A stretch of 64,000 nt of DNA from UBA3495 sp964629875. Lineage in GTDB: Bacteria > Chloroflexota > Dehalococcoidia > Lucifugimonadales > UBA3495. Made by a program: the position numbers and the translations under genes. The stretch covers positions 32,615 to 96,614 of the forward strand of contig CAZVRK010000006.1 in assembly GCA_964629875.1 (NCBI GenBank), read 5' to 3'. The notes under the pieces were generated by a model. It did no database searches. It had not been told where the DNA came from and saw only the letters and a program-made list of their open reading frames with translations. Positions 55,012 through 63,737 of the stretch are shown here, one piece after another. Each line of letters starts with the position of its first letter. Position 1 is the stretch's first letter.

Positions 55012-55197
55012 CTATTCGGCCACAGCTATCTTCCGAGGCCTACCGCGCCTGCTGACCAAAGGCATAAACTCGGGAACAGTATCCTTAGTATCACTTTTAT
55101 GGTATCCGCATTGCAGACATAATAGAAAACGCCCGTACTTGTCTGAGTCTTCCCTAAGATCACCCGCACACCTGGGACAAGCCTTCAATAGGAACAT
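55012..55197 (-). CDS. small zinc-ribbon protein with AT-hook-like tail
   Basis: This 61-residue protein has two CxxC pairs (CPRC at 8-11, CLQC near 32-35) forming a zinc ribbon, and a basic tail RRGRPRKIA that matches an AT-hook core (RGRP). It could bind DNA or RNA or regulate transcription. It lies 33 nt downstream of pstB on the same strand, so it may be the last gene of the pst transcript. Confidence 0.75.
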   Translation of the reverse strand: MFLLKACPRCAGDLREDSDKYGRFLLCLQCGYHKSDTKDTVPEFMPLVSRRGRPRKIAVAE

Positions 55198-55230
55198 TTT
55201 ATTCTGACCTCGCTGAATTACCTTCTTTAA

Positions 55231-56010
55231 TTATCCGAATCTGCCGGTTATGTACGCTTCAGTACGCTCATCAGCAGGATTAGTAAATATCTGACGGGTG
55301 TCATCATATTCAACTAGTTCTCCTATCCTTCGCTCATCCGCTGTTATAAACGCCGTATAATCTGATACTCGAGCAGCCTGTTGCATGTTGTGCGTGACTA
55401 TCACTATCGAATATTGCTTAGATAAATCACGCATTAATTCTTCAATTGCCAGAGTAGCAATAGGATCCAATGCTGAACATGGCTCGTCCATCAGAATAAC
55501 CGTAGGCTCCACAGCTAGAGTTCTTGCTATGCATAGACGTTGCTGTTGGCCTCCTGACAGTTCTAACCCACTCGTACGCAACCTGTCCTTAACCTCATCC
55601 CACAAAGCAGCTCCAATCAACGACTTTTCCACAAGCTCATCCATGTTTCCCCTAAAACCATTGATTCGTGGGCCGAAAGCGATATTGTCATAAATCGACT
55701 TAGGAAACGGGTTAGGCCGTTGAAAAACCATCCCGATCCTATATCTAATCTCTGTCGGGTCGACGTTTTCAGCGTAAATATTATGTCCTTCGAACAATAT
55801 TTCACCGGACGTTCGAGCTATAGGAATCAAGTCATTCATTCTATTAAAAGATCGTAGAAGAGTAGTTTTGCCGCACCCCGATGGGCCAATCAAGGCCGTT
55901 ATTTTTTCTCGTTCGATTCCCAGACTTATGTCAGAAACCGCAGGAGTATCTCCATAGAAAACACTCACATTCTTGGTTTCTATAATTAAATTTTTTTCTG
56001 TAGTGACCAT
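55231..56010 (-). CDS. pstB: phosphate ABC transporter ATPase
   Basis: This 259-residue ATPase of the high-affinity phosphate importer has Walker A IGPSGCGKTT, signature LSGGQQQRLCIARTLA, Walker B VILMDEPCSALDP and the PstB-specific GMVFQRPNPFPKSIYDNIAFG. The ATG at 56010 lies 4 nt behind the pstA stop; longer upstream reading overlaps pstA and is rejected. Confidence 0.96.
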   Translation of the reverse strand: MVTTEKNLIIETKNVSVFYGDTPAVSDISLGIEREKITALIGPSGCGKTTLLRSFNRMNDLIPIARTSGEILFEGHNIYAENVDPTEIRYRIGMVFQRPNPFPKSIYDNIAFGPRINGFRGNMDELVEKSLIGAALWDEVKDRLRTSGLELSGGQQQRLCIARTLAVEPTVILMDEPCSALDPIATLAIEELMRDLSKQYSIVIVTHNMQQAARVSDYTAFITADERRIGELVEYDDTRQIFTNPADERTEAYITGRFG

Positions 56011-56014
56011 ATAA

Positions 56015-56899
56015 TCACCATTGAGTCCCTTTCTGGAATTTGTGCCTAAGGAATACTGCGAAAGCATTCATAGTCAGTAGTACTACCAACAGAACAATAA
56101 TCCCAGCAGCAGCAGCAACATGGAATCCCTCTTGTGGTCTTGATACCCAGTTGAAAATTTGAATCGGCAGAACAGTGAAACGACTCATGGGTCCATCCGG
56201 AGCAAATGGTACGAAGGTTAAGGCTCCCATGACAATCAATGGAGCCGTCTCTCCTACAGCCCTACTTACGGCTAATATAGCTCCTGTAAGTATCCCAGGA
56301 AAAGCGTATGGCAATACCAATCGCCGTACAACCTGCCATTTAGTAGCACCCAGAGCAAATCCCCCCTCCTTCAAAGACGGTGGAACGGCCCTAATAGCCT
56401 CTTGAGAAGCTATTATGACTATTGGTAAGACTAACAGGGCAAGGGTCAATCCTCCTGCTATAACACTTTTTCCCAACTCCATGATTCTCACAAATATTTC
56501 GAGACCAAGTATCCCGTAGACTATCGACGGAACACCAGCTAAATTTGCTATATTTAGCTGTATGAAGCTAGCAAATGTACCCTTCTTCGCATATTCTTCT
56601 AGATAGATTGCTGCACCTACACCCAAACTAAAAGCGACCACACCCGCTATAGACACCACATATATACTCCCCAAGATAGCGGCATGAATACCAGCTCGTT
56701 CAGGGAATCTTGAAGGGAAATTCGTGATAAAGTCCCAAGAAAGTCGACTCAATCCCTCAGACAATACGTTGTACAACAACGCTGCCAGCATCAGCAGACC
56801 TAATGCTACGGCAGTAAGACATAGAGCGTAAAAGACATATCCTCGGATTTTCCTTTTCCTCATCTGCGCATGGAATGCAACTTCAGTTATGAGAGCCAT
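56015..56899 (-). CDS. pstA: phosphate ABC transporter permease PstA
   Basis: This 294-residue inner-membrane permease has about six helices and the PstA hallmarks SEGLSRLSWDFI near 48-60, GIHAAILGSIYVV and the cytoplasmic loop VPPSLKEGGFALGATKWQVVRRLVLP. It overlaps the end of pstC by one base, indicating translational coupling. Confidence 0.95.
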   Translation of the reverse strand: MALITEVAFHAQMRKRKIRGYVFYALCLTAVALGLLMLAALLYNVLSEGLSRLSWDFITNFPSRFPERAGIHAAILGSIYVVSIAGVVAFSLGVGAAIYLEEYAKKGTFASFIQLNIANLAGVPSIVYGILGLEIFVRIMELGKSVIAGGLTLALLVLPIVIIASQEAIRAVPPSLKEGGFALGATKWQVVRRLVLPYAFPGILTGAILAVSRAVGETAPLIVMGALTFVPFAPDGPMSRFTVLPIQIFNWVSRPQEGFHVAAAAGIIVLLVVLLTMNAFAVFLRHKFQKGTQW

Positions 56900-57912
56900 T
56901 ATTCATATACCTCTCTAAATCGCTTCACAAAGTACTGGCTCAATAAATTCATAATTAAAGTCATCACAAATAGGCTTAGACCAACAGTAAATATGGTCTT
57001 AAACTCAATTGTTCCAGTCGGAGTATCGCCCATACTGACCTGCACTATATATGCTGTCATAGTTTCTATTGGCACAAAAGGATTAAAGGTAAAGTTGGGG
57101 TTTTGACCTGCAGCTATGGCAACGATCATAGTCTCGCCGATCGCCCTAGACATAGAAAGTATGAAAGCCGCGACGATACCCGATAATGCGGCAGGCACTA
57201 CTATTTTTGTGGCAACTTCAAGTTTAGTAGCTCCCAAAGCATAGGCACCCTCCCGTAAAGACCTAGGAACAGATTGCATCGCATCCTCACTCAAACTGGA
57301 CACCATTGGGAGGATCATTATTCCCATCACTATAGCGGCGCTTAGGCCATTGAAAACCATTATGTTATCTGATATCGATCGCAAGATAGGTGTAACAAAT
57401 AGCAACGCGAAATATCCGTAGACTACAGTCGGTATTCCAGCGAGTACTTCCAGAATCGGTTTTAATGTTGCCCTGACTCGCCTCGGTGCATACTCAGACA
57501 GGTATATAGCGCTTAACAAACCTAGAGGCAGGGCTACCAGCATCGCACCGACAGAGGTTAATAAGGTTCCAGTTACGAGAGGCCATATTCCAAAGTGCTT
57601 AGAGGAAAATAAAGGAGTCCATTTAGTACTTCCAAGAAATTCGAATATAGATACCTCTTGGAAGAATTGAATAGCCTCAAACAAGAGAACAGATATGATT
57701 CCAGCTGTGGTAAAAATTGAGAGGATCGCACACAAGAAGAGACCATACTTTATGAAAGCCTCTAGCAGGTTTCTCTTCCATCTGAGCCCGAACATCCTCT
57801 GAGGAAGTCCTAACACCTGCTTATCCTGATCCATAGACGACACACCATCCAACCCACTTCCGAATTTTATCCGGCCCACACCTATCTGAGACAAATTAAC
57901 ACCTACCCTCAT
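56899..57912 (-). CDS. pstC: phosphate ABC transporter permease PstC
   Basis: This 337-residue permease has an N-terminal cytoplasmic tail of about 55 residues, then six helices with FLGSTKWTPLF near 92 and the loop VPRSLREGAYALGATKLEVATKIVVP. It pairs with PstA to form the phosphate channel. No strong ribosome site precedes the ATG, which together with the hairpin upstream may keep its level below that of PstS. Confidence 0.95.
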   Translation of the reverse strand: MRVGVNLSQIGVGRIKFGSGLDGVSSMDQDKQVLGLPQRMFGLRWKRNLLEAFIKYGLFLCAILSIFTTAGIISVLLFEAIQFFQEVSIFEFLGSTKWTPLFSSKHFGIWPLVTGTLLTSVGAMLVALPLGLLSAIYLSEYAPRRVRATLKPILEVLAGIPTVVYGYFALLFVTPILRSISDNIMVFNGLSAAIVMGIMILPMVSSLSEDAMQSVPRSLREGAYALGATKLEVATKIVVPAALSGIVAAFILSMSRAIGETMIVAIAAGQNPNFTFNPFVPIETMTAYIVQVSMGDTPTGTIEFKTIFTVGLSLFVMTLIMNLLSQYFVKRFREVYE

Positions 57913-57935
57913 TTTTGTACAGAGATTTACTAAAA

Positions 57936-57986
57936 TCGGGTAGTATCCGGGGGAGGATACATTGGGGAGTCACGTATACTACCCGA
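57936..57986 (-). terminator. attenuator-like hairpin between pstS and pstC
   Basis: An 11-bp perfect stem (57936-57946 and 57976-57986) with a 29-nt loop is followed on the minus strand by TTTT. A competing smaller hairpin (57943-57948 with 57955-57960) overlaps it. It may partly stop transcription after pstS. Confidence 0.65.
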
Positions 57987-57996
57987 CTAAATTAAG

Positions 57997-59124
57997 TTAC
58001 TGGATGCTACCAGCCAACACTTCTGCTACCGATCCTTTCTGGGCATTATCACCGCCAAAGACTGTCCCTGTTATTCCGTCCAGGAATTTGGTCATACCAA
58101 AGTCATACACTTCCTGGGGAAATGGTATGTATCCAGACTCCGCAACCAGTGTTTGACCTTCAGCACCAAGAAAATACTTTACGAATTCAGACCCGTGCGG
58201 GGTATCCGATGAGTCTTGACTCACGTAGATGAATAACGGACGAGATAGCGGGGCATAGGTACCATCGTTGATGACTTCATCATTAGGAATGACGCACCCA
58301 TTTCCACCGTCAATAGCCACTGCCTTTAGTTTGTCTATGTTTTCTGCGTAGTATGCGTATCCAAAATACCCCAGGCTATATTTACTGCCGGATATACCTT
58401 GAATCAATACATTGTCATTCTCTGATGCGGTAAAATCACCGCGAGACGCTTGGGATTCACCGTTTACTGTCTCGGTGAAGTAGTCGAAGGTACCAGAATC
58501 CACACCAGGTGCATAAAGGTCCATCTTTTCATTGGGCCACTCAGGACGTATCTGATCCCAAGTAGTTACAACATCCTCAGATTCTGGACTCCAGATCTTG
58601 TTCAATTCATCTATTGTCATACATTCAACAAAGTCATTTGACTTGTTAACCATTACTGTCAATCCGTCGATCGCAACCGGAAGTTCAATGTACTTAACGC
58701 CTTCGAGGGAACACATGTCTACTTCCTTTTGCTTGATTGGTCTGGAAGCGTCTGAGACGTCGGTCTCACTATTACAGAACTTCTTGAAGCCGCCGCCCGT
58801 ACCTGAGATACCTACGGTCACCCGCACATTACCACCTGTCAGTATTCCAAATTCTTCAGCCACTGCCTCAACAATCGGGAATACAGTACTTGATCCGTCG
58901 ATCGCAATATCGCCCCTCAGTTCAGACATATCATTTATCTTTTCAACTTCGACTGCGACTTCCTTGCTAACTTCCTTAGACTGGATCCCTGAGGGGTCCG
59001 ATATCGTTTCCAATTGATCAGGTGAATTACCGCATGCAACCAAAAACATCGACCCTACGAGTAAGACTATCAATGACAAATAATTCCTAGATTTCCAAAT
59101 GAGTAAACTTGGTTCAAGTAACAC
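57997..59124 (-). CDS. pstS: phosphate-binding lipoprotein PstS
   Basis: This 375-residue phosphate-binding protein has a signal peptide ending in the lipobox FLVAC (Cys31), so it is lipid-anchored outside the cytoplasmic membrane. Phosphate-binding segments include IDGSSTVFPI (near 75-84), GISGTGGGFKKF (near 104-115), DVSDASRPIK and SGTFDYF. It captures phosphate and passes it to PstCAB. It starts at GTG 59124, 9 nt after AAGGAG. A Pho box array lies 77 bp upstream. Confidence 0.96.
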   Translation of the reverse strand: MLLEPSLLIWKSRNYLSLIVLLVGSMFLVACGNSPDQLETISDPSGIQSKEVSKEVAVEVEKINDMSELRGDIAIDGSSTVFPIVEAVAEEFGILTGGNVRVTVGISGTGGGFKKFCNSETDVSDASRPIKQKEVDMCSLEGVKYIELPVAIDGLTVMVNKSNDFVECMTIDELNKIWSPESEDVVTTWDQIRPEWPNEKMDLYAPGVDSGTFDYFTETVNGESQASRGDFTASENDNVLIQGISGSKYSLGYFGYAYYAENIDKLKAVAIDGGNGCVIPNDEVINDGTYAPLSRPLFIYVSQDSSDTPHGSEFVKYFLGAEGQTLVAESGYIPFPQEVYDFGMTKFLDGITGTVFGGDNAQKGSVAEVLAGSIQ

Positions 59125-59189
59125 GGTTTATATCTCCTTAAAAAGATTTATCTTACGATGCAATACTAAAGGGGCTACTTGAAAAGCGG

Positions 59190-59195
59190 ATTATC
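59190..59195 (-). promoter_or_regulatory. putative pstS -10 element
   Basis: GATAAT on the minus strand lies 5 bp below the Pho box array, so the -35 region would fall inside the boxes, as in PhoB-activated promoters. Confidence 0.5.
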
Positions 59196-59200
59196 AGACA

Positions 59201-59239
59201 GTTAATTCACTGTTAATACAATGTTAATTAAAGGTTAAG
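59201..59239 (-). promoter_or_regulatory. Pho box: four TTAAC repeats at 11-bp spacing
   Basis: GTTAA(T/G) occurs at 59201, 59212, 59223 and 59234 on the plus strand, exactly 11 bp apart, reading as TTAAC repeats on the pstS strand. This spacing is that of PhoB/PhoP binding sites. Confidence 0.85.
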
Positions 59240-59332
59240 TACAGTACTGCCCCACCACAGATACCTTTGAATCCATTCCCCGGACGTTTATAACAAGCTA
59301 ATAATTCCTTTTATAATCATTTTATTTAACAA

Positions 59333-59361
59333 TTGACGCTGTCAGTTCTACGCCATATACT
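59333..59361 (+). promoter_or_regulatory. sigma70-type promoter of the HSL-family esterase gene
   Basis: TTGACG (59333-59338) and TATACT (59356-59361) are 17 bp apart, 82 bp before the ATG. Confidence 0.7.
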
Positions 59362-59443
59362 CCGGGCATCCGGACAACGTGATAGATTCCCATAACCATG
59401 AAATCTCCGTTTTTTCAAACGAGAAAATAAGAGGATTATTAAT

Positions 59444-60370
59444 ATGCCGTTAGACGCACAAATTGAATCAGTAATGGAACAAGTCGCTGCATTAGGATTT
59501 CCACCATCCCACACTGTAAGTGCTCAAGAGGCTAGATCTAACGCCAAAGCACGCCCACGGGGAAAAGGTCCCGATGTACATAAAGTAGAAGACATAAAAA
59601 TACCTTCCGCCGCCGGACCTATACCAGCGCGAATATACACACCTTCTAATGAAACATCTCTTCCCGTATTAGTATGGTTTCATGGCGGTGGCTGGGTTGT
59701 GGGTGACTTAGAAAGTGCAGATGCTACCGCCCGACACCTCTGTAATGAATCCAGTTCGGTGATCATCTCTATTGATTATCGGTTGGCGCCCGAAACAAAG
59801 TTTCCCGGCGCTTCAGACGATTGCTACGCTGCAACCCAATGGGTATCAGAAAATGCGTCTTCTTTAAATGCAGATCCAGACAAGATCGCTGTCGGAGGAG
59901 ACAGTGCCGGTGGAAACCTAGCCGCTGTGGTAAGCCTAATGGCGAGGGATAAACAAGGTCCTAAAATAGGATTCCAACTTCTGGTATACCCAGTAACTGA
60001 AATGAACTTCAACACCAAGTCTTATATAGATAATGCTGAAGGTTACCAGTTAAGCAGGGATGGGATGATCTGGTATTGGGACCATTATCTTGAGGATAAA
60101 GAAGCCGCTAACAACCCATACGCAGCTCCCATGAAAGCGGAGAGTTTACAAAACCTACCTCCAGCTCTCATCATAACTGCTGAATATGACCCGTTGAGAG
60201 ATGAGGGCAAGGCTTATGCCGAACGATTAAAAGCCGAAGGTGTGACTACTCAATACACAATGTATAGCGGTATGATTCACGGATTCTTTGGAATGGCTTC
60301 AGTGGTAGACAAAGGTCGAGCAGCCGTCAAAGAAGCAGCTGACGCTATGAGAAAGGCGCTAGATGCCTAA
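59444..60370 (+). CDS. HSL-family alpha/beta hydrolase (esterase/lipase)
   Basis: This 308-residue carboxylesterase belongs to the hormone-sensitive-lipase family. It has the oxyanion motif HGGGW (80-84), the nucleophile Ser154 in GGDSAGGN, the Asp in EYDPLRDEG and the His in GMIHGFFGM. It hydrolyses short-chain esters in the cytoplasm. It has its own promoter and is convergent with the next gene, 10 bp away. Confidence 0.93.
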   Translation: MPLDAQIESVMEQVAALGFPPSHTVSAQEARSNAKARPRGKGPDVHKVEDIKIPSAAGPIPARIYTPSNETSLPVLVWFHGGGWVVGDLESADATARHLCNESSSVIISIDYRLAPETKFPGASDDCYAATQWVSENASSLNADPDKIAVGGDSAGGNLAAVVSLMARDKQGPKIGFQLLVYPVTEMNFNTKSYIDNAEGYQLSRDGMIWYWDHYLEDKEAANNPYAAPMKAESLQNLPPALIITAEYDPLRDEGKAYAERLKAEGVTTQYTMYSGMIHGFFGMASVVDKGRAAVKEAADAMRKALDA

Positions 60371-60380
60371 CGAGTTCCGA

Positions 60381-61055
60381 TCAGGTATCTGCATCTGGGG
60401 AATCTGTTGACTCTGACGCCATCCGATCTGCAAACTCCCGTTGCCTTTGTTCGATCCAATCCTGCATCCATCTGCGAAATTCATCCAAGGCTGGCGGGGC
60501 CACATAGAAAACTTCTATATCAGAGGGAAATTGTATTTGATGGCGTTCTGATGCCAGAATTAAGCCTACGCTTCCCTCACCAAGAGTTCCGCCAATAGTC
60601 TCAGAAATTCTGTCCCATCTAGACTTACTGGCTTCTGTGTACCATTCCTGAAGACGGGTAGCGACTTTTTGGCTAACCATAGGAGACGCCAGAAATCTTT
60701 GTAAGTCTATAAGTTCAGACAATGATTCCAGTTCCTCTATAACTTCTAAAGTGGCTCCTTCGGACACTACAGTACTGACTAGTTCATAGGTGCTTTGGTC
60801 CGCGGCTTGCAATTGCTCAAGTCCTTGGTCTCCTCCCTCCGCCAAGTTTTCGCAATAAACTACGGATATCGCTCCAAGCTGAGTTTGCATGACTTCCAGT
60901 TGCGTAGTCACCTGGGCCCAATACGTCGATATAATAGTTGCACCAGCATCATCAATGGATGGATGAGACTGAATCAATGGAACCAGCAATAGTTTTCGCT
61001 TGTCCTTATATTGATCTACAGGAGGACGCTGCACTCGGCCTAGTTCCTGAGACAT
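60381..61055 (-). CDS. conserved protein of unknown function (about 224 residues)
   Basis: I do not recognise this family. The protein is soluble, acidic and rich in helix-forming residues, with long segments that look helical (EVIEELESLSELIDLQRFL; LDEFRRWMQDWIEQRQREF). It has a single Cys (VVYCENLAEGG), no signal peptide and an acidic C-terminal tail. GGAG lies 6 nt before the ATG at 61055 and overlaps the alternative ATG at 61061. It sits just downstream of glpK on the same strand. Confidence 0.75.
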   Translation of the reverse strand: MSQELGRVQRPPVDQYKDKRKLLLVPLIQSHPSIDDAGATIISTYWAQVTTQLEVMQTQLGAISVVYCENLAEGGDQGLEQLQAADQSTYELVSTVVSEGATLEVIEELESLSELIDLQRFLASPMVSQKVATRLQEWYTEASKSRWDRISETIGGTLGEGSVGLILASERHQIQFPSDIEVFYVAPPALDEFRRWMQDWIEQRQREFADRMASESTDSPDADT

Positions 61056-61133
61056 CCACATCTCCTATAGCAAGGTAAACAAGCCTTGCACAAATTAAAC
61101 TTCTCTCCGACAAAAAGCTTACATCTAAACAAT

Positions 61134-62639
61134 TTACGCATCAACCCAGGTCCGACTTCTATGAACGGCTTTAGTCCAGGATTCTCTCATTGATCGTCGA
61201 GCCACCTCAGAACCCTGGGGGTAAAACGTATCGAATTGATTATCAGCGTTGCCGATAGAACCAACATCTTTCCAGAAACCTGCTCCCAGTCCAGCTAGAA
61301 AAGCAGCTCCAAGAGCAGTCGTTTCTACCATACTAGGTCTTAGTATCGGTATTCCAGATATATCCGATTGTACCTGCATGAGAAGGTTGTTAACCGAAGC
61401 CCCACCATCTACCTTCATTTCTTTCACCGCAATACCAGAATCCTTCTCCATATATTCGATAACATCTACACATTGCTGAGCAATACCTTCTAGAGCAGCT
61501 CGTGCCACATGAGCTTTTGACGTACCCCTATTGATACCTATAAGCAAACCCCGAGCATACGGGTCCCACAGGGGAGCACCTAATCCAGTAAAGGCAGGTA
61601 CAAATACCAGACCACCAGAATCATTTACTTCTAGGGCCAAACTCTCGATATCGGCGGATGAACTTATAATTTGCAGCTCATCTCTAAGCCACTGTACAGT
61701 TGACCCTCCATTAAAAACACTACCTTCCAAAACATATCCTGGTTTTGCAGTTGTACCTGCGGCTAAAGAAGTTAGCAAACCACCATCAGATACAACCGGT
61801 TTCTCACCAGTAGACATTAAGATAAAACAACCAGTACCGTAAGTTGTTTTTATATTGCCAGGATGAACACATTTTTGCCCAAATAACGCTGCCTGTTGAT
61901 CTCCAGACACCCCACATATTGGTATCTCGTTACCAAACCATTTTTTATCAGTAACTCCAATAAATCCGCTTGATGGCTTGATTTCGGGGAGTATATGTTT
62001 AGGAATATCAAATAATCCCAGTAGATCATCATCCCAATCAGATGTATGGATATTAGCCAGCATGGTTCTACTAGCATTCGTGTAATCTGTGGCATGGACA
62101 CGTCCACCGGTCAAATTCCAAATCAGCCATGAGTCTACGGTACCGACCAGCAAATCTCCTGATTTAGCCGCCTGATTAGATCCTTCAACGTTTTGTAACA
62201 TCCACCATATCTTCGATGCCGAAAAATATGGATCGATTACCAATCCTGTCTTAGAAGAAATAAGGGCTGATAGCCCCTTTTCCTCAAGACTGGTACAAAA
62301 ATCCGCAGTACGGCGATCCTGCCAAACAATTGCGTTATATATGGGAGCCCCACTTAGCCTATCCCAAGCAATAGTCGTCTCACGTTGATTAGCAATACCT
62401 ATTGCAGCAATATCCAGAGACGACACTCCAGACTCTTTCAAACATGCTCGGCACATTCGCAATTGAGTTTCCCAAATCTCGTCTGGGGATTCTTCAACCC
62501 ATCCTGGGTTTGGATACACCTGAGCAATTGGGGTCTGAGCTATATGTTTTATTTGACCTGAATAGTCGAAAATAACAGCTCTTGAACTTGTAGTTCCTTG
62601 ATCTATTGCTAAGATGTATTTTTTTTCAGAAATATCCAT
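61134..62639 (-). CDS. glpK: glycerol kinase
   Basis: This FGGY-family kinase of about 501 residues phosphorylates glycerol to glycerol 3-phosphate. Hallmarks are AIDQGTTSSRA at the start, NQRETTIAWDR near 85, the glycerol-binding segment WVEESPDEIW and the ATP-site segment KTTYGTGCFILMSTGE near 260. The C-terminal MKVDGGASVNNLLMQ is the FGGY signature. The ATG at 62639 is chosen for fit to the family; TTG at 62654 is possible and neither has a clear ribosome site. No glpF or glpD lies nearby. Confidence 0.94.
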   Translation of the reverse strand: MDISEKKYILAIDQGTTSSRAVIFDYSGQIKHIAQTPIAQVYPNPGWVEESPDEIWETQLRMCRACLKESGVSSLDIAAIGIANQRETTIAWDRLSGAPIYNAIVWQDRRTADFCTSLEEKGLSALISSKTGLVIDPYFSASKIWWMLQNVEGSNQAAKSGDLLVGTVDSWLIWNLTGGRVHATDYTNASRTMLANIHTSDWDDDLLGLFDIPKHILPEIKPSSGFIGVTDKKWFGNEIPICGVSGDQQAALFGQKCVHPGNIKTTYGTGCFILMSTGEKPVVSDGGLLTSLAAGTTAKPGYVLEGSVFNGGSTVQWLRDELQIISSSADIESLALEVNDSGGLVFVPAFTGLGAPLWDPYARGLLIGINRGTSKAHVARAALEGIAQQCVDVIEYMEKDSGIAVKEMKVDGGASVNNLLMQVQSDISGIPILRPSMVETTALGAAFLAGLGAGFWKDVGSIGNADNQFDTFYPQGSEVARRSMRESWTKAVHRSRTWVDA

Positions 62640-62692
62640 TGAAAATTCAATCAAACACTTTATATCTATTAATAGAGTACCCTCTATATCAG

Positions 62693-62721
62693 TCTGGGGA
62701 TCCCGTAACGGGATCCCCAGA
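62693..62721 (-). terminator. GC-rich hairpin downstream of the SDR gene
   Basis: TCTGGGGATCCC (62693-62704) pairs with its complement (62710-62721) around a 5-nt loop. There is no clear T-run on the minus strand, so the terminator call is tentative. Confidence 0.5.
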
Positions 62722-62753
62722 TGCTAATCTAATAATTGCCGAATCTTCACATC

Positions 62754-63572
62754 TTAATAATACACAGCGTTCCCAGCTCCACCTGTAGCAGCTATCACTT
62801 CACCTGTGACGGCCCATGCTTTATCTGAAGCAAGGAATGCAGTCAGCGTTGCAATCTCAGAGGCATCCACCATACGGCAAATAGAATTACCTCTTGGAGA
62901 TCCAAATTCATAATCCTGCTTCTCTACTTCCTCTGCAGATATTCCTAACTCAGTGGCCCGTGCCGATACAAGTCCCGCCGTACGTTCGGTTCTTGTAGTT
63001 CCCGGATGCACACAGTTAACCGTAATACCAAATCTGCCCAATTGTGTTGCAAGGGTCTTAGTCAAATGAACCAATGATCCATTACGCGCCCCACCACTAA
63101 GGTTACCCGCCGTTCTAGCATTCGTACCACTTATGTTAATTATTCTTCCCCAACCCTGTGCCTTTATATGAGGAATAGCCGCTCTTGCACATCGTAAAGC
63201 GCCAACGTATTTAACGTCGAAATCATTAAGGAGGTCTTCATCTACAACAGTCTCAATCGCCCCAATAGCAGTAGGAGATCCACCTGGAAGTGAAGCACTG
63301 TTTACTAGTATATGTAGTCCGCCCAGTTCTTTTACAGCGTCCTCAATAACCTTCTCAACTTGTGATCGATCCGTGACGTCTACAACCATAGGCACTACTT
63401 TACGCCCAGTCTCTTGTTGTATTTCTTTTGCGGTAGATTCAAGTTGATCGATAGACCTGGAAGCAATGACAATATCCATGCCTTCAATACTCAGCTCACG
63501 CGCGATAGCCTTACCAATACCTCGCCCGCCTCCTGCCACGAAGCCATATTTCCCATTTAATCCGAAATCCAT
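62754..63572 (-). CDS. SDR family oxidoreductase
   Basis: This SDR of about 272 residues has the cofactor motif VAGGGRGIGKA at the start, NSAS near 108 in place of the usual NNAG, and the active Ser in INISGTNARTAG. The YxxxK tyrosine is not where expected: the segment after the active Ser reads GGARNGSLVHLTKTLA, with His, not Tyr, four residues before Lys. This resembles atypical SDRs that use other residues. The ATG at 63572 is behind GGAGG; an ATG at 63590 overlaps that site. Confidence 0.9.
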   Translation of the reverse strand: MDFGLNGKYGFVAGGGRGIGKAIARELSIEGMDIVIASRSIDQLESTAKEIQQETGRKVVPMVVDVTDRSQVEKVIEDAVKELGGLHILVNSASLPGGSPTAIGAIETVVDEDLLNDFDVKYVGALRCARAAIPHIKAQGWGRIINISGTNARTAGNLSGGARNGSLVHLTKTLATQLGRFGITVNCVHPGTTRTERTAGLVSARATELGISAEEVEKQDYEFGSPRGNSICRMVDASEIATLTAFLASDKAWAVTGEVIAATGGAGNAVYY

Positions 63573-63737
63573 ATTGAGTAATTCCTCCATTCTAATAGAT
63601 ACCCTATTATGTAGCTCGACGCATTGTAACCGACCCTATTTGTAGCAGCAACCTGACCAGTATTGACAAGCCCCACCACATTGCTAAACTCTGAAGATGA
63701 TGGAAGATACCGGTATATTGTCAGTATTGGAGAGATC

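Larger units (their letters stand above)
59125..59443. other. divergent regulatory region, 319 bp
   Basis: The gap contains the Pho box array and -10 of pstS (59190-59239) and a strong promoter for the esterase gene (59333-59361). No gene was seen. Confidence 0.8.

Noticed and set aside
62693..62721. Attachment site or plasmid-type palindrome
   Set aside because: No second copy, integrase or mobility gene was seen; a transcription hairpin is simpler.
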